This document shows, piece after piece, positions 15,195 through 29,803 of a DNA stretch of 64,000 nt. The position numbers and the translations under genes are program-made. The notes below the pieces were generated by a model, which did no database searches, was not told the origin of the DNA, and was given only the letters and a program-made list of their open reading frames with translations. This stretch comes from Amaranthus tricolor. Taxonomy: Eukaryota > Streptophyta > Magnoliopsida > Caryophyllales > Amaranthaceae. Every line of letters starts with the position of its first letter. Within the stretch, counting starts at the first letter, position 1. The stretch lies in contig NC_080057.1 of the NCBI RefSeq assembly GCF_026212465.1, forward strand, positions 9,225,398-9,289,397, written 5' to 3'.

Positions 15195-17627
15195 TCAATG
15201 AAGAATGAACGATGAAGAATGAACAAGGATCAATGAAGAATGAACCATAAAGAATGAACAAGGATCAATGATCAATGAAGAATGAACGATGAAGAATGAA
15301 CAAGGATCAATGATCAATGAAGAATGAACGATGAAGAATGAACAAGGATCAATGGTCAATGACGAATGAACGATGAAGAATGAACAAGGATCAATGATCA
15401 ATGACGAATGAACGATGAAGAATGCACAAGGCTCAATGATCAATGAAGAATGAACGATGAAGAATGAACAAGGATTAATGGTCAATGACGAATGAACGAT
15501 GAAGAATGAACAAGGATCAATGATTAATGAAGGATGAACGATAAAGAATGCACAAGGATCAATGATCAATGAAGAATGAACGATGAAGAATGAACAAGGA
15601 TCAATGAAGAATGAACGATAAAGAATGAACAAGGATCAATGATCAATGAAGAAGGAACGATGAAGAATGAACAAGGATCAATGATCAATGAAGAATGAAC
15701 GATGAAGAATGAACAAGGATCAATGGTCAATGACGAATGAACGATGAAGAATGAACAAGGATCAATGATCAATGACGAATGAACGATGAAGAATGCACAA
15801 GGCTCAATGATCAATGAAGAATGAACGATGAAGAATGAACAAGGATCAATGATCAATGAAGAATGAACGATGAAGAATGAACAAGGATCAATGATCAATG
15901 AAGAATGAACGATGAAGAATGAACAAGGATCAATGATCAATGAAGAATAAACAAGGATCAATGATAAATGAAGAATGAACGATGAAGAATGAACAAGGAT
16001 TAATGGTCAATGACGAACGAACGATGAAGAATGAACAAGGATCAATGATCAATGAAGAATGAACGATGAAGAATGAACAAGGATCAATGATCAATGAAGA
16101 ATGAACGATGAAGAATGAACAAGGATCAATGGTCAATGACGAATGAACGATGAAGAATGAACAAGGATCAATGATCAATGAAGAATGAACGATGAAGAAT
16201 GAACAAGGATCAATGATCAATGAAGAATGAACGATGAAGAATGAACAAGGATTAATGATCAATGAAGAATGAACAAGGATCAATGATCAATGAAGAATGA
16301 ACAAGGATCAATGATCAATGAAGAATGAACGATGAAGAATGAACAAGGATCAATGATCAATGAAGAATGAACGATGAAGAATGAACAAGGATCAATGATC
16401 AATGAAGAATGAACGATGAAGAATGAACAAGGATCAATGACCAATGAAGAATGAACGATGAAGAATGAACAAGGATCAATGATCAATGAAGAATGAACGA
16501 TGAAGAATGAACAAGGATCAATGATCAATGAAGAATGAACGATGAAGAATGAACAAGGATCAATGATCAATGAAGAATGAACAAGGATCAATGATAAATG
16601 AAGAATGAACGATGAAGAATGAACAAGGATTAATGGTCAATGACGAACGAACGATGAAGAATGAACAAGGATCAATGATCAATGAAGAATGAACGATGAA
16701 GAATGAACAAGGATCAATGATCAATGAAGAATGAACGATGAAGAATGAACAAGGATCAATGGTCAATGAAGAATGAACGATTAAGAATGAACAAGGATTA
16801 ATGTTCAATCACGAATCAACGATGAAGAATGAACAAGGATCAATGATCAATGAAGAATGAACGATGAAGAATGAACAAGGATTAATGGTCAATGACAATT
16901 GAACGATGAAGAATGAACAAGGATCAATGATCAATGAAGAATGAACGATGAAGAATGAACAAGGATCAATGATCAATGAAGAATGAACGATGAAAAATGA
17001 ACAAGGATCAATGATCAATGACGAATGAACGATGAAGAATGAACAAGGATCAATGATCAATGAACAATGAACGATGAAGAATGAACAAGGATCAATGATC
17101 AATGAAGAATGAACGATGAAGAATGATCAAGGATCAATGATCAATGAAGAATGAACGATGAAGAATGAACAAGGATCAATGGTCAATGACGAATGAACGA
17201 TGAAGAATGAACAAGGATCAATGATCAATGAAGAATGAACGATGAAGAATGAACAAGGATCAATGATCAATTAAGAATGAACGATGAAGAATGAACAAGG
17301 ATTAATGGTCAATGACGAATGAACGATGAAGAATGAACAAGGATCAATGATCAATGAAGAATGAACGATGAAGAATGAACAAGGATCAATGATCATTGAA
17401 GAATGAACGATGAAGAATGAACAAGGTTCAATGGTCAATGAAGAATGAACGATGAAGAATGAACAAGGATCAATGATCAATGAAGAATGAACGATGAAGA
17501 ATGAACAAGGATCAATGATCAATGAAGAATGAACGATGAAGAATGAACAAGGATCAATGATCAATGAAGAATGAACGATGAAGAATGAACAAGGATTAAT
17601 GATCAATGAAGAATGAACAAGGATCAA
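15195..17627 (+). repeat. Block P, copy 1
   Basis: This 2.4-kb block matches 33325-35715 at a constant offset of 18130 bp. Its first 1.4 kb also matches 23497-24893 at an offset of 8302 bp. It introduces several markers absent to its left. These are GCACAAGGCTC near 15425, AACGAACG near 16017, AATGACAATTG near 16891, and GATCATTG with AAGGTTCAATGG near 17392-17428. Substitutions at 16808-16818 (CAATCACGAATC) are private to this copy. Confidence 0.85.
15204..15238 (+). repeat. 35-bp unit lacking heptamer 5
   Basis: Heptamers run AATGAAC, GATGAAG, AATGAAC, AAGGATC, AATGAAG, so the AATGATC heptamer is missing. The same deletion recurs near 15600, 21365, 22900, 23530, 23905, 30380, 30880, 31880, 32370, 33360 and 33735. 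It is usually followed by a GATAAAG variant of heptamer 2. It is confined to about 15-34 kb and serves as a marker of related blocks. On the minus strand it places a second open frame in register, giving ends that read HSSSFILH. Confidence 0.85.
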
Positions 17628-20241
17628 TGATCAATGAAGAATGAACAAGGATCAATGATCAATGAAGAATGAACGATGAAGAATGAACAAGGATCAATGA
17701 TCAATGAAGAATGAACGATGAAGAATGAACAAGGATCAATGATCAATGAAGAATGAACGATGAAGAATGAACAACGATCAATGATCAATGAAGAATGAAC
17801 GATGAAGAATGAACAAGGATCAATGATCAATGAAGAATGAACGTTGAAGAATGAACAAGGATCAATGATCAATGAAGAATGAACGATGAAGAATGAACAA
17901 GGATCAATGATCAATGAAGAATGAACAAGGATCAATGATAAATGAAGAATGAACGATGAAGAATGAACAAGGATTAATGGTCAATGACGAATGAACGATG
18001 AAGAATGAACAAGGATCAATGATCAATGAAGAATGAACGATGAAGAATGAACAAGGATCAATGATCAATGAAGAATGAACGATGAAGAATGAACAAGGAT
18101 CAATGGTCAATGACGAATGAACGATGAAGAATGAACAAGGATCAATGATCAATGACGAATGAACGATGAAGAATGCACAAGGCTCAATGATCAATGAAGA
18201 ATGAACGATGAAGAATGAACAAGGATCAATGATCAATGAAGAATGAACGATGAAGAATGAACAAGGATCAATGATCAATGAAGAATGAACGATGAAGAAT
18301 GAACAAGGATCAATGATAAATGAAGAATGAACAAGGATCAATGATAAATGAAGAATGAACGATGAAGAATGAACAAGGATTAATGGTCAATGACGAACGA
18401 ACGATGAAGAATGAACAAGGATCAATGATCAATGAAGAATGAACGATGAAGAATGAACAAGGATCAATGATCAATGAAGAATGAACGATGAAGAATGAAC
18501 AAGGATCAATGGTCAATGACGAATGAACGATGAAGAATGAACAAGGATCAATGATCAATGAAGAATGAACGATAAAGAATGAACAAGGATCAATGATCAA
18601 TGAAGAATGAACAAGGATCAATGATAAATGAAGAATGAACGATGAAGAATGAACAAGGATTAATGGTCAATGACGAATGAACGATGAAGAATGAACAAGG
18701 ATCAATGATCAATGAAGAATGAACGATGAAGAATGAACAAGGATCAATGATCAATGAAGAATGAACGATGAAGAATGAACAAGGATCAATGATCAATGAA
18801 GAATGAACATGGATCAATGATAAATGAAGAATGAACGATGAAGAATGAACAAGGATTAATGGTCAATGACGAATGAACGATGAAGAATGAACAAGGATCA
18901 ATGATTAATGAAGAATGAACGATAAAGAATGCACAAGGATCAATGATCAATGAAGAATGAACGATGAAGAATGAACAAGAATCAATAGTCAATGACGAAT
19001 GAACGATGAAGAATGAACAAGGATCAATGATCAATGAAGAATAAACAAGGATCAATGATAAATGAAGAATGAACGATGAAGAATGAACAAGGATTAATGG
19101 TCAATGACGAACGAACGATGAAGAATGAACAAGGATCAATGATCAATGAAGAATGAACGATGAAGAATGAACAAGGATCAATGATCAATGAAGAATGAAC
19201 GATGAAGAATGAACAAGGATCAATGGTCAATGAAGAATGAACGATGAAGAATGAACAAGGATTAATGATCAATGAAGAATGAACGATGAAGAATGAACAA
19301 GGATTAATGGTCAATGACGAATGAACGATGAAGAATGAACAAGGATCAATGATCAATGAAGAATGATCGATGAAGAATGAACAAGGATTAATGGTCAATG
19401 ACGAATGAACGATGAAGAATGAACACGGATCAATGATCAATGAAGAATGAACGATGAAGAATGAACAAGGATCAATGATCAATGAAGAATGAACGATGAA
19501 GAATGAACAAGGATCAATGGTCAATGACGAATGAACGATGAAGAATGTACAAGGATCAATGATCAATGAAGAATGAACGATGAAGAATGAACAAGGATAA
19601 ATGATCAATGAATAATGAACGATGAAGAATGAACAAGGATTAATGAACAATGAAGAATGAACAAGGATCAATGATCAATGAAGAATGAACGATGAAGAAT
19701 GAACAAGGATCAATGATCAATGAAGAATGAACGATGAAGAATGAACAAGGATCAATGGTCAATGACAAATGAACGATGAAGAATGAACAAGGATCAATGA
19801 TCAATGAAGAATGAACGATGAAGAATGAACAAGGATTAATGATCAATGAAGAATGAACGATGAAGAATGAACAATGATTAATGGTCAATGACGAATGAAC
19901 GATGATGAATGAACAAGGATCAATGATCAATGAAGAATGATCGATGAAGAATGAACAAGGATTAATGGTCAATGACGAATGAACGATGAAGAATGAACAA
20001 GGATCAATGATCAATGAAGAATGAACGATGAAGAATGAACAAGGATCAATGATCAATGAAGAATGAACGATGAAGAATGAACAAGGATCAATGGTCAATG
20101 ACGAATGAACGATGAAGAATGTACAAGGATCAATGATCAATGAAGAATGAACGATGAAGAATGAACAAGGATCAATGATCAATGAAGAATGAACGATGAA
20201 GAATGAACAAGGATTAATGATCAATGAAGAATGAACAAGGA
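17624..20241 (+). repeat. Mixed block with right-domain and left-domain segments
   Basis: The part 17624-18340 matches 38764-39481 at an offset of 21140 bp, including the AACAACGATC marker near 17772. The part 18310-19055 has alternating short units with GATAAATG. The part 19024-20241 resembles 21327-22016, sharing GAATGATCGATG variants near 19361, 19931 and 21708. Private changes include GAACACGG near 19422 and GATGATGAATG near 19901. Confidence 0.7.
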
Positions 20242-22957
20242 TCAATGATCAATGAAGAATGAACAAGGATCAATGATCAATGAAGAATGAACGATGAAGA
20301 ATGAACAAGGATCAATGATCAATGAAGAATGAACGATGAAGAATGAACAAGGATCAATGATCAATGAAGAATGAACGATGAAGGATGAACAAGGATCAAT
20401 GATCAATGAAGAATGAACGATGAAGAAAGAACAAGGATCAATGATCAATGAAGAATGAACGTTGAAGAATGAACAAGGATCAATGATCAATGAAGAATGA
20501 ACGATGAAGAATGAACAAGGATCAATGATCAATAAAGAATGTACAAGGATCAATGATAAATGAAGAATGAACGATGAAGAATGAACAAGGATTAATGGTC
20601 AATGACGAATGAACGATGAAGAATGAACAAGGATCAATGATCAATGAAGAATGAACGATGAAGAATGAACAAGGATCAATGATCAATGAAGAATGAACGA
20701 TGAAGAATGAACAAGGATCAATGATCAATGAAGAATGAACGATGAAGAATGAACAAGGATTAATGATCAATGAAGAATGAACAAGGATCAATGATCAATG
20801 AAGAATGAACAAGGATCAATGATCAATGAAGAATGAACGATGAAGAATGAACAAGGATCAATGATCAATGAAGAATGAACGATGAAGAATGAACAAGGAT
20901 CAATGATCAATGAAGAATGAACGATGAAGAATGAACAAGGATCAATGATCAATGAAGAATGAACGATGAAGAATGAACAAGGATCAATGATCAATGACGA
21001 ATGAACGATGAAGAATGAACAAGGATCAATGATCAATGAAGAATGAACGGTGAAGAATGAACAAGGATCAATGATCAATGAAGAATGAACGATGAAGAAT
21101 GAACAAGGATCAATGGTCAATGACGAATGAACGATGAAGAATGAACAAGGATCAATGATCAATGAAGAATGAACGATGAAGAATGAACAAGGATTAATGA
21201 TCAATGAAGAATGAACGATGAAGAATGAACAAGGATTAATGGTCAATGACGAATGAACGATGAAGAATGAACAAGGATCAATGATTAATGAAGAATGAAC
21301 GATAAAGAATGCACAAGGATCAATGATCAATGAAGAATGAACGATGAAGAATGAACAAGGATCAATGAAGAATGAACGATAAAGAATGAACAAGGATCAA
21401 TGATCAATGAAGAATGAACGATGAAGAATGAACAAGGATCAATGATCAATGAAGAATGAACGATGAAGAATGAACAAGGATCAATGATCAATGAAGAATG
21501 AACGATGAAGAATGAACAAGGATCAATGGTCAATGACAAATGAACGATGAAGAATGAACAAGGATCAATGATCAATGAAGAATGAACGATGAAGAATGAA
21601 CAAGGATTAATGATCAATGAAGAATGAACGATGAAGAATGAACAAGGATTAATGGTCAATGACGAATGAACGATGAAGAATGAACAAGGATCAATGATCA
21701 ATGAAGAATGATCGATGAAGAATGAACAAGGATTAATGGTCAATGACGAATGAACGATGAAGAATGAACAAGGATCAATGATCAATGAAGAATGAACGAT
21801 GAAGAATGAACAAGGATCAATGATCAATGAAGAATGAACGATGAAGAATGAACAAGGATCAATGGTCAATGACGAATGAACGATGAAGAATGTACAAGGA
21901 TCAATGATCAATGAAGAATGAACGATGAAGAATGAACAAGGATCAATGATCAATGAAGAATGAACGATGAAGAATGAACAAGGATTAATGATCAATGAAG
22001 AATGAACAAGGATCAATGATCAATGAAGAATGAACAAGGATCAATGATCAATGAAGAATGAACGATGAAGAATGAACAAGGATCAATGATCAATGAAGAA
22101 TGAACGATGAAGAATGAACAAGGATCAATGATCAATGAAGAATGAACGATGAAGGATGAACAAGGATCAATGATCAATGAAGAATGAACGATGAAGAATG
22201 AACAAGGATCAATGATCAATGAAGAATGAACGTTGAAGAATGAACAAGGATCAATGATCAATGAAGAATGAACGATGAAGAATGAACAAGGATCAATGAT
22301 CAATGAAGAATGTACAAGGATCAATGATAAATGAAGAATGAACGATGAAGAATGAACAAGGATTAATGGTCAATGACGAATGAACGATGAAGAATGAACA
22401 AGGATCAATGATCAATGAAGAATGAACGATGAAGAATGAACAAGGATCAATGATCAATGAAGAATGAACGATGAAGAATGAACAAGGATCAATGATCAAT
22501 GAAGAATGAACGATGAAGAATGAACAAGGATTAATGATCAATGAAGAATGAACAAGGATCAATGATCAATGAAGAATGAACGATGAAGAATGAACAAGGA
22601 TCAATGATCAATGAAGAATGAACGATGAAGAATGAACAAGGATCAATGGTCAATGACGAATGAACGATGAAGAATGAACAAGGATCAATGATCAATGAAG
22701 AATGAACGATGAAGAATGAACAAGGATTAATGATCAATGAAGAATGAACGATGAAGAATGAACAAGGATTAATGGTCAATGACGAATGAACGATGAAGAA
22801 TGAACAAGGATCAATGATTAATGAAGAATGAACGATAAAGAATGCACAAGGATCAATGATCAATGAAGAATGAACGATGAAGAATGAACAAGGATCAATG
22901 AAGAATGAACGATGAAGAATGAACAAGGATTAATGATCAATGAAGAATGAACAAGGA
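20242..22957 (+). repeat. 1771-bp HOR, copy 1 and partial copy 2
   Basis: Segment 20242-20791 recurs at 22013-22562 with an offset of 1771 bp (253 heptamers). This is an odd multiple of 7 because a 35-bp unit lies inside the period. The copies share the GAAGGATGAAC and AACGTTGAAG markers and the GTACAAGG variant. A 201-residue open frame at 20788-21393 recurs at 22958-23563 (offset 2170), so the copies also differ by whole-block indels. Confidence 0.8.
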
Positions 22958-24569
22958 TCAATGATCAATGAAGAATGAACAAGGATCAATGATCAATGAA
23001 GAATGAACGATGAAGAATGAACAAGGATCAATGATCAATGAAGAATGAACGATGAAGAATGAACAAGGATCAATGATCAATGAAGAATGAACGATGAAGA
23101 ATGAACAAGGATCAATGATCAATGAAGAATGAACGATGAAGAATGAACAAGGATCAATGATCAATGACGAATGAACGATGAAGAATGAACAAGGATCAAT
23201 GATCAATGAAGAATGAACGATGAAGAATGAACAAGGATCAATGATCAATGAAGAATGAACGATGAAGAATGAACAAGGATCAATGGTCAATGACGAATGA
23301 ACGATGAAGAATGAACAAGGATCAATGATCAATGAAGAATGAACGATGAAGAATGAACAAGGATTAATGATCAATGAAGAATGAACGATGAAGAATGAAC
23401 AAGGATTAATGGTCAATGACGAATGAACGATGAAGAATGAACAAGGATCAATGATTAATGAAGAATGAACGATAAAGAATGCACAAGGATCAATGATCAA
23501 TGAAGAATGAACGATGAAGAATGAACAAGGATCAATGAAGAATGAACGATAAAGAATGAACAAGGATCAATGATCAATGAAGAATGAACGATGAAGAATG
23601 AACAAGGATCAATGATCAATGAAGAATGAACGATGAAGAATGAACAAGGATCAATGGTCAATGACGAATGAACGATGAAGAATGAACAAGCATCAATGAT
23701 CAATGACGAATGAACGATGAAGAATGCACAAGGCTCAATGATCAATGAAGAATGAACGATGAAGAATGAACAAGGATTAATGGTCAATGACGAATGAACG
23801 ATGAAGAATGAACAAGGATCAATGATTAATGAAGAATGAACGATAAAGAATGCACAAGGATCAATGATCAATGAAGAATGAACGATGAAGAATGAACAAG
23901 GATCAATGAAGAATGAACGATAAAGAATGAACAAGGATCAATGATCAATGAAGAATGAACGATGAAGAATGAACAAGGATCAATGATCAATGGAGAATGA
24001 ACGATGAAGAATGAACAAGGATCAATGGTCAATGACGAATGAACGATGAAGAATGAACAAGTATCAATGATCAATGACGAATGAACGATGAAGAATGCAC
24101 AAGGCTCAATGATCAATGAAGAATGAACGATGAAGAATGAACAAGGATCAATGATCAATGAAGAATGAACGATGAAGAATGAACAAGGATCAATGATCAA
24201 TGAAGAATGAACGATGAAGAATGAACAAGGATCAATGATCAATGAAGAATGAACAAGGATCAATGATAAATGAAGAATGAACGATGAAGAATGAACAAGG
24301 ATTAATGGTCAATGACGAACGAACGATGAAGAATGAACAAGGATCAATCATCAATGAAGAATGAACGATGAAGAATGAACAAGGATCAATGATCAATGAA
24401 GAATGAACGATGAAGAATGAACAAGGATCAATGGTCAATGACGAATGAACGATGAAGAATGAACAAGGATCAATGATCAATGAAGAATGAACGATGAAGA
24501 ATGAACAAGGATCAATGATCAATGAAGAATGAACGATGAAGAATGAACAAGGATTAATGATCAATGAAG

Positions 24570-24625
24570 AATGAACAAGGATCAATGATCAATGAAGAAT
24601 GAACAAGGATCAATGATCAATGAAG
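24570..24625 (+). repeat. Tandem pair of 28-bp short units (punctuation element)
   Basis: Two consecutive units lack the first two heptamers (AATGAAC and GATGAAG), leaving h3 to h6 only. Such pairs recur across the array, for example near 13250-13280, 14100-14130, 17618-17660, 26126-26160, 39790-39830 and 58410-58450. They usually precede a run of about six 42-bp units. Because 28 is not a multiple of 3, each short unit moves the open minus-strand frame by one, which is why open frames restart there. Confidence 0.9.
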
Positions 24626-24877
24626 AATGAACGATGAAGAATGAACAAGGATCAATGATCAATGAAGAATGAACGATGAAGAATGAACAAGGATCAATGA
24701 TCAATGAAGAATGAACGATGAAGAATGAACAAGGATCAATGATCAATGAAGAATGAACGATGAAGAATGAACAAGGATCAATGATCAATGAAGAATGAAC
24801 GATGAAGAATGAACAAGGATCAATGATCAATGAAGAATGAACGATGAAGAATGAACAAGGATCAATGATCAATGAAG
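24626..24877 (+). repeat. Reference run of six consecutive canonical 42-bp units
   Basis: Units start at 24626, 24668, 24710, 24752, 24794 and 24836, exactly 42 bp apart, and match the consensus. This is a convenient reference for the repeat. The run is bracketed by two 28-bp units on its left (24570-24597 and 24598-24625) and one on its right (24878-24905). Each unit carries two GATC sites, at unit positions 25-28 and 32-35, and the 11-bp odd palindrome GATCAATGATC. The consensus contains TGA but no TAA or TAG on either strand. Confidence 0.95.
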
Positions 24878-24905
24878 AATGAACAAGGATCAATGATAAA
24901 TGAAG
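24878..24905 (+). repeat. 28-bp short unit with the GATAAATG variant
   Basis: This single 28-bp unit has heptamer 5 changed from AATGATC to AATGATA. The combination of a short unit with AATGATA recurs as a linked marker at many places, for example near 890-915, 1252-1280, 2308-2336, 10565, 17930, 39066 and 60405. The unit that follows usually carries the GGATTAATGG/TCAATGACG haplotype. The linkage indicates copying of a multi-unit module rather than independent mutation. Confidence 0.85.
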
Positions 24906-25785
24906 AATGAACGATGAAGAATGAACAAGGATTAATGGTCAATGACGAATGAACGATGAAGAATGAACAAGGATCAATGATCAATGAAGAATGAACGATG
25001 AAGAATGAACAAGGATCAATGATCAATGAAGAATGAACGATGAAGAATGAACAAGGATCAATGGTCAATGAAGAATGAACGATGAAGAATGAACAAGGAT
25101 CAATGGTCAATGACGAATGAACGATGAAGAATGAACAAGGATCAATGATCAATGAAGAATGACCGATGAAGAATGAACAAGGATCAATGATCAATGAAGA
25201 ATGAACGATGAAGAATGAACAAGGATTAATGATCAATGAAGAATGAACAAGGATCAATGATCAATTAAGAATGAACAAGGATCAATGATCAATGAAGAAT
25301 GAACGATGAAGAATGAACAAGGATCAATGATCAATGAAGAATGAACGATGAAGAATGAACAAGGATCAATGATCAATGAAGAATGAACGATGAAGAATGA
25401 ACAAGGATCAATGGTCAATGACGAATGAACGATGAAGAATGAACAAGGATCAATGATCAATGAAGAATGAACGATGAAGAATGAACAAGGATCAATGATC
25501 AATGAAGAATGAACGATGAAGAATGAACAAGGATTAATGATCAATGAAGAATGAACAAGGATCAATGATCAATGAAGAATGAACAAGGATCAATGATCAA
25601 TGAAGAATGAACGATGAAGAATGAACAAGGATCAATGATCAATGAAGAATGAACGATGAAGAATGAACAAGGATCAATGATCAATGACGAATGAACGATG
25701 AAGAATGAACAAGGATCAATGATCAATGAAGAATGAACAAGGATCAATGATCAATGAAGAATGAACGATGAAGAATGAACAAGGA

Positions 25786-28700
25786 TCAATGATCAATGAA
25801 GAATGAACAAGGATCAATGATAAATGAAGAATGAACGATGAAGAATGAACAAGGATTAATGGTCAATGACGAACGAACGATGAAGAATGAACAAGGATCA
25901 ATGATCAATGAAGAATGAACGATGAAGAATGAACAAGGATCAATGATCAATGAAGAATGAACGATGAAGAATGAACAAGGATCAATGGTCAATGACGAAT
26001 GAACGATGAAGAATGAACAAGGATCAATGATCAATGAAGAATGAACGATGAAGAATGAACAAGGATCAATGATCAATGAAGAATGAACGATGAAGAATGA
26101 ACAAGGATTAATGATCAATGAAGAATGAACAAGGATCAATGATCAATGAAGAATGAACAAGGATAAATGATCAATGAAGAATGAACGATGAAGAATGAAC
26201 AAGGATCAATGATCAATGAAGAATGAACGATGAAGAATGAACAAGGATCAATGATCAATGAAGAATGAACGATGAAGAATGAACAAGGATCAATGATCAA
26301 TGAAGAATGAACGATGAAGAATGAACAAGGATCAATGATCAATGAAGAATGAACGATGAAGAATGAACAAGGATCAATGATCAATGAAGAATGAACGATG
26401 AAGAATGAACAAGGATCAATGATCAATGAAGAATGAACAAGGATCAATGATAAATGAAGAATGAACGATGAAGAATGAACAAGGATTAATGGTCAATGAC
26501 GAATGAACGATGAAGAATGAACAAGGATCAATGATCAATGAAGAATGAACGATGAAGAATGAACAAGGATCAATGATCAATGAAGAATGAACGATGAAGA
26601 ATGAACAAGGATCAATGGTCAATGAAGAATGAACGATGAAGAATGAACAAGGATCAATGGTCAATGACGAATGAACGATGAAGAATGAACAAGGATCAAT
26701 GATCAATGAAGAATGAACGATGAAGAATGAACAAGGATCAATGATCAATGAAGAATGAACGATGAAGAATGAACAAGGATTAATGATCAATGAAGAATGA
26801 ACAAGGATCAATGATCAATTAAGAATGAACAAGGATCAATGATCAATGAAGAATGAACGATGAAGAATGAACAAGGATCAATGATCAATGAAGAATGAAC
26901 GATGAAGAATGAACAAGGATCAATGATCAATGAAGAATGAACGATGAAGAATGAACAAGGATCAATGGTCAATGACGAATGAACGATGAAGAATGAACAA
27001 GGATCAATGATCAATGAAGAATGAACGATGAAGAATGAACAAGGATCAATGATCAATGAAGAATGAACGATGAAGAATGAACAAGGATTAATGATCAATG
27101 AAGAATGAACAAGGATCAATGATCAATGAAGAATGAACAAGGATCAATGATCAATGAAGAATGAACGATGAAGAATGAACAAGGATCAATGATCAATGAA
27201 GAATGAACGATGAAGAATGAACAAGGATCAATGATCAATGAAGAATGAACGATGAAGAATGAACAAGGATCAATGATCAATGAAGAATGAACGATGAAGA
27301 ATGAACAAGGATCAATGATCAATGAAGAATGAACGATGAAGAATGAACAAGGATCAATGATCAATGAAGAATGAACGATGAAGAATGAACAAGGATCAAT
27401 GATCAATGAAGAATGAACAAGGATCAATGATAAATGAAGAATGAACGATGAAGAATGAACAAGGATTAATGGTCAATGACGAATGAACGATGAAGAATGA
27501 ACAAGGATCAATGATCAATGAAGAATGAACGATGAAGAATGAACAAGGATCAATGATCAATGAAGAATGAACGATGAAGAATGAACAAGGATCAATGATC
27601 AATGACGAATGAACGATGAAGAATGAACAAGGATCAATGATCAATGAAGAATGAACGATGAAGAATGAACAAGGATCAATGATCAATGAAGAATGAACGA
27701 TGAAGAATGAACAAGGATCAATGGTCAATGACGAATGAACGATGAAGAATGAACAAGGATCAATGATCAATGAAGAATGAACGATGAAGAATGAACAAGG
27801 ATTAATGATCAATGAAGAATGAACGATGAAGAATGAACAAGGATTAATGGTCAATGACGAATGAACGATGAAGAATGAACAAGGATCAATGATTAATGAA
27901 GAATGAACGATAAAGAATGCACAAGGATCAATGATCAATGAAGAATGAACGATGAAGAATGAACAAGGATTAATGATCAATGAAGAATGAACAAGGATCA
28001 ATGATCAATGAAGAATGAACAAGGATCAATGATCAATGAAGAATGAACGATGAAGAATGAACAAGGATCAATGATCAATGAAGAATGAACGATGAAGAAT
28101 GAACAAGGATCAATGATCAATGACGAATGAACGATGAAGAATGAACAAGGATCAATGATCAATGAAGAATGAACGATGAAGAATGAACAAGGATCAATGA
28201 TCAATGAAGAATGAACGATGAAGAATGAACAAGGATCAATGATCAATGAAGAATGAACAAGGATCAATGATAAATGAAGAATGAACGATGAAGAATGAAC
28301 AAGGATTAATGGTCAATGACGAACGAACGATGAAGAATGAACAAGGATCAATGATCAATGAAGAATGAACGATGAAGAATGAACAAGGATCAATGATCAA
28401 TGAAGAATGAACGATGAAGAATGAACAAGGATCAATGGTCAATGACGAATGAACGATGAAGAATGAACAAGGATCAATGATCAATGAAGAATGAACGATG
28501 AAGAATGAACAAGGATCAATGATCAATGAAGAATGAACGATGAAGAATGAACAAGGATTAATGATCAATGAAGAATGAACAAGGATCAATGATCAATGAA
28601 GAATGAACAAGGATAAATGATCAATGAAGAATGAACGATGAAGAATGAACAAGGATCAATGATCAATGAAGAATGAACGATGAAGAATGAACAAGGATCA

Positions 28701-29803
28701 ATGATCAATGAAGAATGAACGATGAAGAATGAACAAGGATCAATGATCAATGAAGAATGAACGATGAAGAATGAACAAGGATCAATGATCAATGAAGAAT
28801 GAACGATGAAGAATGAACAAGGATCAATGATCAATGAAGAATGAACGATGAAGAATGAACAAGGATCAATGATCAATGAAGAATGAACAAGGATCAATGA
28901 TAAATGAAGAATGAACGATGAAGAATGAACAAGGATTAATGGTCAATGACGAATGAACGATGAAGAATGAACAAGGATCAATGATCAATGAAGAATGAAC
29001 GATGAAGAATGAACAAGGATCAATGATCAATGAAGAATGAACGATGAAGAATGAACAAGGATCAATGGTCAATGAAGAATGAACGATGAAGAATGAACAA
29101 GGATCAATGGTCAATGACGAATGAACGATGAAGAATGAACAAGGATCAATGATCAATGAAGAATGAACGATGAAGAATGAACAAGGATCAATGATCAATG
29201 AAGAATGAACGATGAAGAATGAACAAGGATTAATGATCAATGAAGAATGAACAAGGATCAATGATCAATTAAGAATGAACAAGGATCAATGATCAATGAA
29301 GAATGAACGATGAAGAATGAACAAGGATCAATGATCAATGAAGAATGAACGATGAAGAATGAACAAGGATCAATGATCAATGAAGAATGAACGATGAAGA
29401 ATGAACAAGGATCAATGGTCAATGACGAATGAACGATGAAGAATGAACAAGGATCAATGATCAATGAAGAATGAACGATGAAGAATGAACAAGGATCAAT
29501 GATCAATGAAGAATGAACGATGAAGAATGAACAAGGATTAATGATCAATGAAGAATGAACAAGGATCAATGATCAATGAAGAATGAACAAGGATCAATGA
29601 TCAATGAAGAATGAACGATGAAGAATGAACAAGGATCAATGATCAATGAAGAATGAACGATGAAGAATGAACAAGGATCAATGATCAATGAAGAATGAAC
29701 GATGAAGAATGAACAAGGATCAATGATCAATGAAGAATGAACGATGAAGAATGAACAAGGATCAATGATCAATGAAGAATGAACGATGAAGAATGAACAA
29801 GGA
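25786..29803 (+). repeat. 2450-bp HOR, copy 1 and partial copy 2
   Basis: Segments starting at 25786, 26136, 26416 and 26808 recur at 28236, 28586, 28866 and 29258, each 2450 bp away. Both copies carry GGATAAATGATC (26161 and 28611) and ATCAATTAAG (about 26814 and 29264). The copies part after about 29570, where the second lacks one 42-bp unit. Confidence 0.88.

Larger units (their letters stand above)
22958..25785 (+). repeat. Block containing P copy 2
   Basis: The segment 23497-24893 matches P copies at 15195-16591 and 33325-34721 (offsets 8302 and 9828 bp). The segment 24232-25785 is a shortened version of the 2450-bp HOR that follows, with consecutive short units near 25560 and 25740. 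A private AATCATC change lies near 24349. Confidence 0.8.

Noticed and set aside
24626..24667. GATCAATGATC palindrome as a terminator hairpin
   Set aside because: The arms are only 5 bp with a single-base centre, there is no U-tract, and it occurs in most units, so it cannot mark a transcript end.
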